Shown: in pieces, positions 1 to 9,090 of the stretch
How positions within the stretch are numbered: the stretch's first letter is position 1
Layout of the letters: each line of letters starts with the position of its first letter
Assembly (NCBI RefSeq): GCF_001865675.1
Contig: NZ_CP011319.1
Coordinates: 6,386,001-6,450,000, forward strand
Direction: 5' to 3'
DNA: 64,000 bases
From: Janthinobacterium sp. 1_2014MBL_MicDiv
GTDB taxonomy: Bacteria; Pseudomonadota; Gammaproteobacteria; Burkholderiales; Burkholderiaceae_D
The notes under the pieces: generated by a model
What the model was told of the DNA's origin: nothing
Databases searched by the model: none
What the model saw: only the letters and a program-made list of their open reading frames with translations
Position numbers and translations under genes: made by a program

Positions 1-2
1 CC

Positions 3-710
3 GTCAATCTGCTGACGGGCTGGATCGCCGCGCGATTCGGCAGCGAAGCGCGCACCCTGGACCTGAACCTGTCGACCGACGACGTGCAGTTCGCCGATGG
101 CGAACCCATCCTGTTTCGCCGCGCGCCGCCCGACCGCATGCCGCACGCGCGCCTGATGGCCATGGTGCGCGAACTGCACCAGGCCGGCTATCAAAAACTG
201 TACCTGTATTCCTGGCCGAAACCGTCGGGCCTGCACTGGCGCTGGCATTTGTTTACGGGGCCGCGCGACTGGATGCAGCGGCCATGGCGCGAAGGCTGGT
301 ATGGCTCGGGCGCCGACTACAACGTCAATCCCGTGATGGGCTGGGGCGATTCGCCCGGCGCCTCCACGGGCGAACTGATCGACGCGCTGGCGCGCTTCGA
401 CCCGCAGGGGCTGGCGCAGGCGCTGGGCCGCGACGACGACCACAGCGAGTGGTTTGCCCGCGTCTGCGACGCCTTGCTGCCGGACTATATGTATAGCCTG
501 GACATGCAGCGGGCCGATGGCGCACCGCTGCAGGACATGCCGCCCGTGCCGGTGGTTGCCGTGCGCGCCGGCGTGGCGCCGTATGCGGGGCCGGCGATCG
601 CCTGGCCACCCGGCTGGGCCGGCTTGTGGCGCGGCCGCCATGTGCTGCCCGCGCCCGCCATCAGCCTGACGGGCACGCCGGACCTGCTGAAGGGATTTCA
701 GCGCTCCTGA
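3..710 (+). CDS. Unknown protein, 5' end outside window
   Basis: The reading frame is open from the first bases of the window to a TGA, so at least 235 residues are present and the true start lies upstream; an internal GTG at 84 is not needed as a start. I do not recognise the family. The protein is soluble-looking and rich in Trp and Pro in the middle (several WP/WHW clusters around residues 70-110), with no signal peptide or membrane segment in the visible part. Its last 13 nt overlap the 3' end of the convergent dehydrogenase gene. No function is proposed. Confidence 0.7.
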   Translation, partial: VNLLTGWIAARFGSEARTLDLNLSTDDVQFADGEPILFRRAPPDRMPHARLMAMVRELHQAGYQKLYLYSWPKPSGLHWRWHLFTGPRDWMQRPWREGWYGSGADYNVNPVMGWGDSPGASTGELIDALARFDPQGLAQALGRDDDHSEWFARVCDALLPDYMYSLDMQRADGAPLQDMPPVPVVAVRAGVAPYAGPAIAWPPGWAGLWRGRHVLPAPAISLTGTPDLLKGFQRS

Positions 711-1711
711 GGGGCTTGCCGCGCATGCGTCAGCGCCGCGGGATTGAGCAGGCGCGTACATTGACCCTGCGCAAAATCGACGATGTTTTGCAAGGCGTAG
801 CGGAAATACAGCTCATAGCTGTCGCGCTCGACATAGCCGAGGTGTGGCGTGGCCAGCACATTTGGCAGCAGCAACAGCGGCGAGCCGGGCGGCAAGGGTT
901 CGTCCGTGAACACGTCCAGCGCAGCCGCGCCCGGGCATCCCCGCGGCAGCGCCGCTTCCAGCGCCCCTTCCGCCACCAGTTCGGCGCGGCTCGTGTTGAC
1001 GAACAGGCTGCTCGGCTTCATGCGCGCCAGGTCCTCTGCCGTCACCAGGCCCCGCGTGGCGTCGGACAGGCGCAAATGCAGGGTCAGCACGTCGGCCTGT
1101 TCGAAGAAGGCCTCGCGCGATGGGGCGGCCGTGTCGCCTGCCGCCACGGCTGCCGCGCGGCTCGCTTCGCTGCCCCAGACGAGGATGGTCATGCCGAAGG
1201 CGCGGCCATAGCCGGCGATCAGCTGGCCGATCTTGCCGTAGCCCCAGATCGCCAGGGTGCGCCCCTTCAGTACCGTGCCCAAGGTGTTGCGCGCCGGTTC
1301 CAGCGACGCCGTCTGCCACAGTCCTTCCTGCAAATGCTGTGCGTAGGGCACGATCTTGCGCTGCGCCGCCATGATCAGGGCCCACGTCAGCTCGGCCGGC
1401 GCCGTGGGCGAGCCGATGCCTTCCGCGATGGCGATGCCCAGTTCCGTGGCGGCCGGCACGTCGATGTGCCCGCTGACCTTGCCCGTCTGTGAAATCAGTT
1501 TCAGGTTCGGCAGTTTCGACAGCAATGCCCGGTTGAAACTGCTGCGTTCGCGGATCAGCACCAGCGCATCGAACGGCGCCAGGCGGATGGCCAGCTGGCC
1601 CAGGCCCCGCGCCGTATTGCTGAACACTTTGACCTCGTGTCCATCAAGCAATTTGAAACAATCGAGGCTGCGCACGGCATCCTGATAATCATCGAGTATG
1701 GCAATTTTCAT
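698..1711 (-). CDS. D-2-hydroxyacid dehydrogenase family protein
   Basis: NAD(P)-dependent oxidoreductase of 337 residues, full length for the D-isomer 2-hydroxyacid dehydrogenase family. The catalytic core is split around a Rossmann domain. The dinucleotide loop GYGKIG is at 157-162, the substrate-binding arginine in the NTSR motif at R242, the acid of the catalytic relay in DEP at E271, and the general base in TPH at H290. The family reduces 2-keto acids or oxidises D-2-hydroxyacids such as glycerate or phosphoglycerate; the substrate cannot be read from sequence. It stands alone, convergent with the truncated gene on its 3' side and divergent from pckG. Confidence 0.88.
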   Translation of the reverse strand: MKIAILDDYQDAVRSLDCFKLLDGHEVKVFSNTARGLGQLAIRLAPFDALVLIRERSSFNRALLSKLPNLKLISQTGKVSGHIDVPAATELGIAIAEGIGSPTAPAELTWALIMAAQRKIVPYAQHLQEGLWQTASLEPARNTLGTVLKGRTLAIWGYGKIGQLIAGYGRAFGMTILVWGSEASRAAAVAAGDTAAPSREAFFEQADVLTLHLRLSDATRGLVTAEDLARMKPSSLFVNTSRAELVAEGALEAALPRGCPGAAALDVFTDEPLPPGSPLLLLPNVLATPHLGYVERDSYELYFRYALQNIVDFAQGQCTRLLNPAALTHARQAPQER

Positions 1712-2076
1712 GGTGGATGGCCGATTTTAGTGAGGATTTGGTAGGGAAATAACAGGATACGGGAAATGCTGAATAGCCTACTACATTAGTCAAGCTATTC
1801 TCCTACATTTTTGCGAGAATAGCTGTTTTGCGGGTGTACAATCGCCGGCACTTTTGACGCTTCCTGATGAACGAAGTGCAAATGGAGCGCACAATGTTCC
1901 AGCAAGTCTGGAGCATGCTCCAGATAAATGCCGCCGGCGCGAACGCCGCGGCTGACACGACACCAGAGCCCTGCCGGCGTGACCTTGCCGCCCGCAGTGA
2001 GCCGCAGCCACCTCTCAACGATGCTGCCTGTCTTGCCGGAACGACCAGAATTTCTTTTATTGGTATTGGAGGTAAT
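1712..2076 (+). promoter_or_regulatory. Divergent intergenic region with long pckG leader
   Basis: This 365-bp interval separates the dehydrogenase and pckG. A TACAAT hexamer at 1837-1842 could be a -10 element for pckG, but no well-spaced -35 is evident. If it is used, the mRNA has a leader of roughly 230 nt. The pckG frame stays open upstream to an ATG at 1867, but the encoded 70 residues are low-complexity and unlike PEPCK, so I treat them as untranslated leader. A strong GGAGGT at 2068-2073 directly precedes the chosen start. Confidence 0.35.
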
Positions 2077-3948
2077 ATGAATCAGCCCGTCATGGGTGGC
2101 GTCGCCGCACTCAACGTCCCAGCTTATATTAAACAACAGAAACTGATCAACTGGGTAGCCGACATTGCCGCGCTGACCAAGCCCGAGCGCATCTACTGGT
2201 GCGATGGCTCGCAGGAAGAGTACGAGCGCCTGTGCGCCGAGATGGTTGCCAGCGGCACCATGAAAAAACTCAACGCGGAAAAACGCCCGAATTCCTACCT
2301 GGCCTGCTCCGACCCGAGCGACGTGGCCCGCGTCGAAGACCGTACCTATATCTGCTCGGCAACGAAAGAAGCGGCCGGCCCGACGAACAACTGGACCGAG
2401 CCTGGCGAGATGCGCCACACTCTGAACGGCCTGTTCGACGGCTGCATGCGCGGCCGCACCATGTACGTCGTGCCTTTCTCGATGGGTCCGCTGGGCTCGC
2501 CGATCGCGCACATCGGCGTGGAACTGTCCGACTCGCCTTACGTGGCCGTCAACATGAAGATCATGACCCGCATGGGCCGTGCCGTGTATGACGTGCTGGG
2601 TACCGATGGCGAGTTCGTGCCCTGCGTGCACAGCGTGGGCGCGCCGCTGGCCGCCGGCCAGGCAGACGTGAAATGGCCGTGCAACAGCACCAAGTACATC
2701 GTGCATTTCCCGGAAACGCGCGAAATCTGGTCCTTCGGTTCCGGCTACGGCGGCAACGCCTTGCTGGGCAAGAAATGCTTCGCCCTGCGCATCGCCTCGA
2801 ACATGGGCTACCAGGAAGCGCAAGCGTCCGACAGCAACCCGGGCTGGCTGGCAGAACACATGCTGATCCTCGGCGTGGAGTCGCCGGAAGGCAAGAAGCA
2901 TTACGTGGCGGCTGCCTTCCCGTCGGCTTGCGGCAAGACCAACTTCGCCATGCTGATTCCGCCGGCAAGTTTTAACGGCTGGAAAGTAACCACCATCGGC
3001 GACGATATCGCCTGGATCAAGCCGGGCGCCGATGGCCGCCTGTACGCGATCAACCCGGAAGCCGGCTACTTCGGCGTGGCGCCGGGCACCAACGAAAAAA
3101 CCAATTACAACTGCATGGCGTCCATGCGCGACAACACGATCTTCACCAACGTGGCGCTGACGGACGATGGCGACGTGTGGTGGGAAGGCTTGACCAAGGA
3201 AGCACCAAGCCACCTGATCGACTGGCAGGGCAAGGACTGGACGCCGGCCTCCGGCACCAAGGCCGCGCATCCGAATGCCCGCTTCACTGTTGCGGCAACG
3301 CAAAACCCGGTCATCGACGCGGCCTGGGACGACCCGGCCGGCGTGCCGATCTCGGCCTTCATCTTCGGTGGCCGCCGTTCGACCACCGTGCCGCTGGTGA
3401 CGGAAGCGCGCAACTGGGTCGAAGGCGTCTACATGGCCGCCACCATGGGCTCGGAAACGACGGCCGCTGCCGTCGGCCAGATGGGTGTCGTGCGCCGCGA
3501 TCCATTTGCCATGTTGCCGTTTATCGGCTATAACATGAGCGATTACTTCCAGCACTGGCTGGACATGGGCGTCAAGGTGGGTAAGGTCAACCCGGCCGCC
3601 CTGCCGAAGGTCTATTGCGTCAACTGGTTCCGTACGGACGAGGCGGGCAAGTTCGTCTGGCCTGGCTTCGGCGACAATATGCGCGTGCTGAAGTGGATGC
3701 TGGAGCGCATCGAAGGCAAGGCAGGCGGCGTGGAAAACCTGTTCGGCACGACGCCGCAGTATGGCGACCTGAACTGGGATGGCTTGCCATTCACGCAAGA
3801 ACAGTTCGACACCATCACTTCGATCGACAAGGCCGCGTGGGTGGAAGAATTGAAATTGCATACGGAGTTGTTTGAAAAACTCGCGTATCATCTGCCGCAA
3901 GAATTGGCAGATCACAAGGCTGCGCTGGAAAAGCGGCTGAGTGCATAA
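2077..3948 (+). CDS. pckG: Phosphoenolpyruvate carboxykinase (GTP)
   Basis: Converts oxaloacetate plus GTP to phosphoenolpyruvate, CO2 and GDP, the entry step of gluconeogenesis from C4 acids. The protein is 623 residues from the ATG at 2077, matching the usual 600-625 of GTP-type enzymes; GGAGGT sits 3 nt upstream, which decides this start over the ATG at 1867. The kinase-1a loop with the hyper-reactive cysteine, ACGKTN, is at 284-289 (C285), preceded by the glycine-rich FGSGYGG segment and followed by the metal/nucleotide segment around DDIAW. The gene is monocistronic, closed by a strong terminator at 4038-4077. Dicarboxylate uptake genes further along the window fit growth on C4 acids, which would need this enzyme. 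Confidence 0.96.
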   Translation: MNQPVMGGVAALNVPAYIKQQKLINWVADIAALTKPERIYWCDGSQEEYERLCAEMVASGTMKKLNAEKRPNSYLACSDPSDVARVEDRTYICSATKEAAGPTNNWTEPGEMRHTLNGLFDGCMRGRTMYVVPFSMGPLGSPIAHIGVELSDSPYVAVNMKIMTRMGRAVYDVLGTDGEFVPCVHSVGAPLAAGQADVKWPCNSTKYIVHFPETREIWSFGSGYGGNALLGKKCFALRIASNMGYQEAQASDSNPGWLAEHMLILGVESPEGKKHYVAAAFPSACGKTNFAMLIPPASFNGWKVTTIGDDIAWIKPGADGRLYAINPEAGYFGVAPGTNEKTNYNCMASMRDNTIFTNVALTDDGDVWWEGLTKEAPSHLIDWQGKDWTPASGTKAAHPNARFTVAATQNPVIDAAWDDPAGVPISAFIFGGRRSTTVPLVTEARNWVEGVYMAATMGSETTAAAVGQMGVVRRDPFAMLPFIGYNMSDYFQHWLDMGVKVGKVNPAALPKVYCVNWFRTDEAGKFVWPGFGDNMRVLKWMLERIEGKAGGVENLFGTTPQYGDLNWDGLPFTQEQFDTITSIDKAAWVEELKLHTELFEKLAYHLPQELADHKAALEKRLSA

Positions 3949-3981
3949 GGTTTAATAGTGGGGGAGAAACACGCCGGCATA

Positions 3982-4026
3982 GACTGGCGTGCTATAAATG
4001 ACACGCTGGCAATGACTGGCGTGCTA
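3982..4026. repeat. 13-bp direct repeat pair downstream of pckG
   Basis: GACTGGCGTGCTA occurs at 3982-3994 and again at 4014-4026, 32 bp apart, between the pckG stop and its terminator. The function is not clear. It may be a small 3'-UTR duplication. Confidence 0.6.
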
Positions 4027-4037
4027 GCAAAAAGAGA

Positions 4038-4077
4038 AACGGCGCGGATTGCATGAGCAATCCGCGCCGTTTTTTTT
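4038..4077 (+). terminator. Intrinsic terminator after pckG
   Basis: A perfect 15-bp stem (4038-4052 with 4057-4071) closed by an ATGA loop is followed by an eight-T run. It ends pckG transcription. On the opposite strand the U-tract is poorer (T's broken by C's), but it may also stop uvrA read-through. Confidence 0.92.
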
Positions 4078-4241
4078 GTGGCTTGTCGGTTCAGCGAGAC
4101 ATGGCCGGCACGAAATAGCGCAGCTTGGCGTCATCGTTCATTTTCGGGCACCGGCCAGGTTTTGCTGCCGGAAAGGATGGCGGCAGCAGCGTCGTTTCGT
4201 GCAGACGGCCCTCCATTTCCAGCACGCCGGCAAACCGGCAC

Positions 4242-7091
4242 TTACTGCTGCAGCAGCGGCCCCAGGTATTTACCCGTCACGCTGGCCGGGTTCAGCGACA
4301 CGTCTTCCGGCGTCCCCGTGGCGATGATTTGCCCGCCGCCGGCGCCGCCTTCCGGACCCAGGTCGACGATCCAGTCGGCAGTCTTGATGACGTCCAGGTT
4401 GTGTTCGATGATGACGAGGGTGTTGCCCTGGTCGCGCAGGCGGTGGATGACTTTCAGCAGCAAGTCGATATCGTGGAAGTGCAAGCCCGTCGTCGGTTCA
4501 TCGAGGATGTACAGGGTGCGGCCCGTGTCGCGCTTGGACAGTTCCAGCGACAGTTTCACGCGCTGCGCCTCGCCGCCCGACAGCGTGGTGGCGCTCTGGC
4601 CCAGCTTGATGTAGCCGAGGCCCACGTCGAGCAGGGTTTGCAGCTTGCGCGCGATCAACGGTACGGGCTTGAAGAATTCATGCGCCTCTTCCACCGTCAT
4701 GCCCAGCACTTCCGTGATGTTCTTGCCCTTGTATTGGACTTCCAGGGTTTCGCGGTTGTAGCGCTTGCCGTGGCAGACGTCGCACGGCACGTAGACGTCG
4801 GGTAAGAAGTGCATCTCGACCTTGATCACGCCATCGCCCTGGCACGCTTCGCAGCGTCCGCCCTTCACGTTGAACGAGAAGCGCCCGGCGCTGTAGCCGC
4901 GTTCCTTGGCCGTTGGCACGGTGGAGAACAGGTCGCGGATCGGTGTAAACAAGCCCGTGTACGTGGCCGGATTCGAGCGCGGCGTGCGGCCGATCGGCGC
5001 CTGGTCGACGGAGATGACCTTGTCGAAGTGTTCCAGGCCGCTGATCGATTCGTGCGGCGCCGGTTCCGTCTGCGAACCATACAGATGGCGCGACAGGGCC
5101 GGGTACAGGGTATCGTTGACGAGCGACGATTTGCCCGAGCCGGACACGCCCGTGACGCACGTCATCAAGCCTACCGGCAAGCTCAGCGACACCTTTTTCA
5201 GATTGTTGCCGGTGGCGCCCGTGATCACCAATTGCTTTTCCGGATTGCTGGCGTGGCGCTTGGCCGGCACGGCGATTTTCAGCTTGCCGTTCAGGTACTG
5301 CGCCGTCAGCGACTTCTTGTTCTTCAAAATGTCTTGCAAGGTGCCTTCGGCGATGATTTCGCCGCCGTGCACACCGGCGCCGATGCCCATGTCGACGATG
5401 TAGTCGGCCGTGCGGATGGCGTCTTCGTCATGCTCGACCACCAGCACACTGTTGCCGATGTCGCGCAAGTGTTTCAGGGTTTCGATCAGGCGGTCATTAT
5501 CGCGCTGATGCAAGCCGATCGACGGTTCATCGAGCACATACATGACGCCGGTCAAACCGGAGCCGATTTGCGAGGCCAGGCGGATGCGTTGTGCTTCGCC
5601 GCCGGACAGCGTGTCGGCGCTGCGGTCCAGCGACAGGTAGTCGAGGCCCACATTGTTGAGGAATTTCAGGCGCGAAATGATTTCTTTCACCACGCGGTCG
5701 GCGATCTCTTTCTTCGCGCCCGTCAATTTCAGCTTTTCAAAGAATTCCAGCGTCTCGCGCAGCGGTTTGGCCGCCACTTCATAAATGGCGCGCTGCTGCT
5801 TGCCGGTGCCCACCTTGACGAAGCGCGCTTCCACGCGCAGGCGCGCGCCATCGCATGACGGGCAGCATTTTTCATTGATGAACTTGGCCAGTTCTTCCTT
5901 CACGGCCATCGAATCCGTTTCGCGGTAGCGGCGCTGCAGATTGTTGACCACGCCTTCGAACGTGTGTTCCTTGATGACGGTGCGGCCCCGTTCATTCACA
6001 TAGCTGAACGGGATCACTTGCTTGCCGGAACCGTACAGCACGGCCTGCTGTGAATTCAAGTCCAGCTGTTCGAACGGCATGTCGAGGTCGAACTCGTAAT
6101 AGGCGGCCAGGTTCGACAGCATCTGGAAGTAAAACTGGTTGCGGCGGTCCCAGCCCTTGACGGCGCCCGAGGCCAGCGACAGATTCGGGAACGCGACGAT
6201 GCGTTTCGGGTCAAAGAATTCAATGTGTCCGAGGCCGTCGCATTCGGGACAGGCGCCCATGGGGTTGTTGAATGAGAATAGACGCGGTTCCAGTTCCTGC
6301 AGGGAATAGCCGCACACATTGCAGGCGAACTTGTTGGAGTACACATGTTCCTTGGCCGTATCCATTTCGTAGGCGACGGCGCGGCCGTCGGCCAGGCGCA
6401 GTGCCGTCTCGAAACTTTCCGCCAGGCGCTGCTTGATGTCCTGGTTCACCTTGACGCGGTCGATGACGACGTCGATCGTGTGTTTTTCCGTTTTCTTTAA
6501 TTTCGGGAGGTCATCGACTTCATAGATTTTTGCCGCATGCGTGCCGCTTTGCACGCGAAAGCGCACGAAGCCCTGTGCCTGCATCTGCTCGAACAGGTCC
6601 ACGTGTTCGCCCTTGCGGTTGGCGACGACGGGCGCCAGGATCATCAGCTTGGTGTCTTCCGGCATGGCCAGCACGGCGTCGACCATTTGCGACACGGATT
6701 GCGCGGCCAGCGCGTTTTCCGGATGGTCGGGGCAGTATGGCGTGCCCACGCGCGCATACAACAGGCGCAGGTAGTCGTGGATTTCCGTCACGGTGCCGAC
6801 GGTCGAGCGCGGGTTGTGCGAAGTTGCCTTCTGTTCGATAGAGATGGCGGGAGATAGCCCTTCGATCAGGTCGACATCGGGCTTTTCCATCAGTTGCAGG
6901 AATTGGCGCGCGTAGGCCGACAGCGATTCGACATAGCGGCGCTGGCCTTCCGCGTACAGCGTATCGAAGGCCAGCGACGATTTGCCGGAGCCGGACAAGC
7001 CGGTAATCACGATCAGCTTGTTGCGCGGCAAATCGAGATTGATATTCTTGAGGTTATGCGTGCGAGCACCGCGAATGCGGATCTGTTCCAT
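4242..7091 (-). CDS. uvrA: Excinuclease ABC subunit A
   Basis: Damage-recognition ATPase of nucleotide excision repair; acts as a dimer with UvrB on DNA. At 949 residues it is full length. It has two ABC-type ATPase modules: the first Walker A GLSGSGKSS is at 31-39, the second is GVSGSGKSS in the C-terminal half, each with an LSGGEAQR signature and a DEP Walker B. Zinc-finger cysteine pairs (CNVC/CPEC and CEAC/CDVC) are intact. It is transcribed divergently from ssb with a LexA-like site in the shared upstream region, the arrangement known from enterobacteria. Confidence 0.97.
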   Translation of the reverse strand: MEQIRIRGARTHNLKNINLDLPRNKLIVITGLSGSGKSSLAFDTLYAEGQRRYVESLSAYARQFLQLMEKPDVDLIEGLSPAISIEQKATSHNPRSTVGTVTEIHDYLRLLYARVGTPYCPDHPENALAAQSVSQMVDAVLAMPEDTKLMILAPVVANRKGEHVDLFEQMQAQGFVRFRVQSGTHAAKIYEVDDLPKLKKTEKHTIDVVIDRVKVNQDIKQRLAESFETALRLADGRAVAYEMDTAKEHVYSNKFACNVCGYSLQELEPRLFSFNNPMGACPECDGLGHIEFFDPKRIVAFPNLSLASGAVKGWDRRNQFYFQMLSNLAAYYEFDLDMPFEQLDLNSQQAVLYGSGKQVIPFSYVNERGRTVIKEHTFEGVVNNLQRRYRETDSMAVKEELAKFINEKCCPSCDGARLRVEARFVKVGTGKQQRAIYEVAAKPLRETLEFFEKLKLTGAKKEIADRVVKEIISRLKFLNNVGLDYLSLDRSADTLSGGEAQRIRLASQIGSGLTGVMYVLDEPSIGLHQRDNDRLIETLKHLRDIGNSVLVVEHDEDAIRTADYIVDMGIGAGVHGGEIIAEGTLQDILKNKKSLTAQYLNGKLKIAVPAKRHASNPEKQLVITGATGNNLKKVSLSLPVGLMTCVTGVSGSGKSSLVNDTLYPALSRHLYGSQTEPAPHESISGLEHFDKVISVDQAPIGRTPRSNPATYTGLFTPIRDLFSTVPTAKERGYSAGRFSFNVKGGRCEACQGDGVIKVEMHFLPDVYVPCDVCHGKRYNRETLEVQYKGKNITEVLGMTVEEAHEFFKPVPLIARKLQTLLDVGLGYIKLGQSATTLSGGEAQRVKLSLELSKRDTGRTLYILDEPTTGLHFHDIDLLLKVIHRLRDQGNTLVIIEHNLDVIKTADWIVDLGPEGGAGGGQIIATGTPEDVSLNPASVTGKYLGPLLQQ

Positions 7092-7282
7092 GTGATTGCC
7101 TTGCTTTCAGTGAGTGGTGCGGCCGGCGCATTGCGGGAGCTGCCAGATGAGGAGCCACAACGGGTCAACCTGTTACTATAGCCGGGTTTTGATCTGCATG
7201 CCTGTGGCGGCTGCGGGCGGATTGCGCCGCCAGGCCAGCGTGCCCCGGGAAAGATTGATACAGATGCGTGCAGACGTTTAAA

Positions 7283-7302
7283 CACTGTATATAATACCAG
7301 TA
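7283..7302. promoter_or_regulatory. Candidate LexA (SOS) box
   Basis: On the minus strand the site reads CTGG, eight A/T-rich bases, ACAG (half-sites at 7285-7288 and 7297-7300). This is one base from the gammaproteobacterial CTGT-N8-ACAG consensus. It lies between the divergent repair genes uvrA and ssb, where LexA control is expected. Whether the host LexA uses this consensus is inferred. Confidence 0.7.
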
Positions 7303-7398
7303 TTCAAGTTTCTTGTTTTCACCTGCCGTGAAAAAAACGTGCCGCCGCAAGCTCGTGGCGGCGCTTATAAAGCGTGTGCTTTGCGCGGGCTAGTCGCT

Positions 7399-7404
7399 TA
7401 TAAT
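7399..7404 (+). promoter_or_regulatory. -10 element of ssb promoter
   Basis: A perfect TATAAT lies 68 nt upstream of the ssb start. The -35 region is weak (around 7376-7381). The rest of the 7092-7471 intergenic region holds the LexA-like site and otherwise nothing I can name. Confidence 0.5.
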
Positions 7405-7471
7405 CCTCGTTTAGCAAAAAATCTAACGCGCGCGAGTTCCGGCTCCCGCCGCAGTTCATCAGGAGTTATTC

Positions 7472-7981
7472 ATGGCATCAGTCAACAAAGTCATCATCGT
7501 CGGCAATCTGGGCCGTGACCCGGAAATCCGCTACATGCCTAGCGGCGACGCGATCGCCAACATCGCCGTGGCCACTTCGTACAAATCGAAGGACCGCAAC
7601 ACGGGCGAACAAAAAGAATTGACAGAGTGGCACCGTATTTCGTTCTTCGGCCGCCTGGCGGAAATCGTCGGCCAATACCTGAAAAAAGGTTCGTCCGTCT
7701 ACGTCGAAGGTCGCTTGCAAACCCGTAAATACACGGACAAGGACGGCGTCGAGAAGTACGCAACCGACATCATCGCGGAACAGATGCAAATGCTGGGCGG
7801 TCGTTCCGGCATGGGCGGCGACGCCGGCGGTGGCGATGACAGCTACGGCGGTGGCGGCGGCTACGAAGCCCCGGCCCCGCGCCAGGCGCCAGCCCCACGT
7901 CCAGCTCCGGCACCGGCGCCACGCCCGGCACCGAAGCCAGCACCGAACTTCTCGGACATGGATGACGATATTCCATTTTAA
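7472..7981 (+). CDS. ssb: Single-stranded DNA-binding protein
   Basis: Binds and protects single-stranded DNA and recruits replication and repair proteins. It is 169 residues: an N-terminal OB fold (about 1-110, beginning with the typical NKVIIVGNLGRDPE), a Gly- then Pro/Ala-rich flexible linker (about 115-160), and the conserved acidic tip ending DDDIPF that binds partner proteins. AGGAG at 7461-7465 supports the ATG. It is divergent from uvrA and followed by a strong terminator. Confidence 0.97.
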   Translation: MASVNKVIIVGNLGRDPEIRYMPSGDAIANIAVATSYKSKDRNTGEQKELTEWHRISFFGRLAEIVGQYLKKGSSVYVEGRLQTRKYTDKDGVEKYATDIIAEQMQMLGGRSGMGGDAGGGDDSYGGGGGYEAPAPRQAPAPRPAPAPAPRPAPKPAPNFSDMDDDIPF

Positions 7982-8013
7982 ATCCGCCGTTCTGACGCCC
8001 TGTGTCAGACAAT

Positions 8014-8050
8014 AAAAAAGCCGGCTTCATCAGTGAAGCCGGCTTTTTTT
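8014..8050 (+). terminator. Intrinsic terminator after ssb
   Basis: A 16-bp hairpin (8014-8029 with 8034-8049, loop TCAG) has A's at the base on one side and a seven-T run on the other, so it could work in both directions. Confidence 0.92.
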
Positions 8051-8167
8051 ATGCAACGGCGGTAGACAGCAATCCGGGGCGGACTGTCGAATTCCACAGC
8101 AAGAAGCGGGTGGCGGCGCTGGCCGGATGCTGGTTTGATGGTGGTGTTGACACGGCCGGAGAACAGC

Positions 8168-8641
8168 ATGGATTTTCGCATCACGGGTTTGTCGCCCGAG
8201 CCTTTTCTACCCTTTTTTGCCTTATCCGATGCCGAATTGATGGCGCTCGGCATGCGGCGCCATGCGGTCGACCAAAAACCTGGCTTTCCTGACCGCATAG
8301 AAATGGTGGAAGCCGAACTGGGCGAAACCGTGTTGTTGCTCAATCATGTGTGCCAGCCCGCCATGACGCCATACCGGGCTTCCCACGCCATCTATGTGCG
8401 CGAGGGGGCTACGCAAGCGTACGATGCCGTCAATCAGGTGCCCGAATCGATGCGGCTGCGGCTGTTGTCGCTGCGCGCCTATGCTGCCGATGGCATGATG
8501 CTCGATGCCGAGGTGGTGGACGGCGCGGCCGTGGAAACCGTCATCGCGCAGTTATTCGGCCATCCGGACGTCAGTTATATTCACGTCCATAACGCCAAGC
8601 GGGGCTGTTATGCAGGCCGCATCGACCGCGTCGCGCCGTGA
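8168..8641 (+). CDS. DUF1203 family protein
   Basis: A 157-residue cytoplasmic protein that matches the DUF1203 family in length and character (start MDFRITGL, a central CQPAxTPYRxSHAIYV-like segment, end with a VSYIHVHNAKRGCYAG-like segment). No biochemical role is established for the family. GGAG at 8158-8161 favours the ATG at 8168 over the in-frame ATGs at 8135 and 8138. It sits alone, converging with the lysozyme-inhibitor gene. Confidence 0.8.
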   Translation: MDFRITGLSPEPFLPFFALSDAELMALGMRRHAVDQKPGFPDRIEMVEAELGETVLLLNHVCQPAMTPYRASHAIYVREGATQAYDAVNQVPESMRLRLLSLRAYAADGMMLDAEVVDGAAVETVIAQLFGHPDVSYIHVHNAKRGCYAGRIDRVAP

Positions 8642-8673
8642 GATGAGCGTTGAGTGCGCCGGCCGTTCCCTGC

Positions 8674-9090
8674 TTAATCGCGCAAGCCCATCTCCAGGGT
8701 GTAGCTGGCCACCGCATTCCTGCGCGCCGCGTTGCGCATCAAATACACCTGCACCGTGTACTCGCCATCGGCTGGCAGCTTCGCCTGGAAAGTGTTGCCG
8801 TTGCTCGAACCGACGAACAGGGCGTCGTCCTGGCCGGCCTGGCGGATGTTGAAGTAATTCGATGATTGATTGGTCTTGAGCTTGACGCTGAGGGTCTGGC
8901 CGGCCTTGCCCGTCAGCGTGTATTCGGCCGTGGCGTAGCCCTTGATCTTGCCCGTGACGCGATGCGCGGCCTTGTTCGCCGTCAATGCCACGCTTTCCTT
9001 GTGGACGGGATCGGCGCTCCAGGCCGGTGTGCCAAAGGCGAGCGCTGCCAGCAGCAGGCTGGCGCGGATGGGCAGGTGGCGGTGCAGCAT
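8674..9090 (-). CDS. Periplasmic PliG-like (g-type) lysozyme inhibitor
   Basis: Predicted exported protein of 138 residues with a signal peptide (hydrophobic core LLLAALAFG, cleavage after WSA at about 26). The mature part resembles PliG/YcgK inhibitors of goose-type lysozyme: a GKIKGY segment followed by YTLTGKAGQTLSV, and near the C-terminus LPADGEYTVQV then RNAARRN, the same order and spacing as in PliG. These proteins protect peptidoglycan from host or predator lysozyme. GGAG at 9097-9100 supports the ATG at 9090; the frame is open further upstream, but that extension lacks signal-peptide character. The family call is from memory of the motif pattern, not from an alignment. Confidence 0.65.
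   Translation of the reverse strand: MLHRHLPIRASLLLAALAFGTPAWSADPVHKESVALTANKAAHRVTGKIKGYATAEYTLTGKAGQTLSVKLKTNQSSNYFNIRQAGQDDALFVGSSNGNTFQAKLPADGEYTVQVYLMRNAARRNAVASYTLEMGLRD

Noticed and set aside
1795..3915. A 706-codon open frame antisense to pckG
   Set aside because: The plus-strand frame is an unmistakable PEP carboxykinase; the antisense product is His/Arg/Val-rich low-complexity sequence typical of GC-rich shadow frames.
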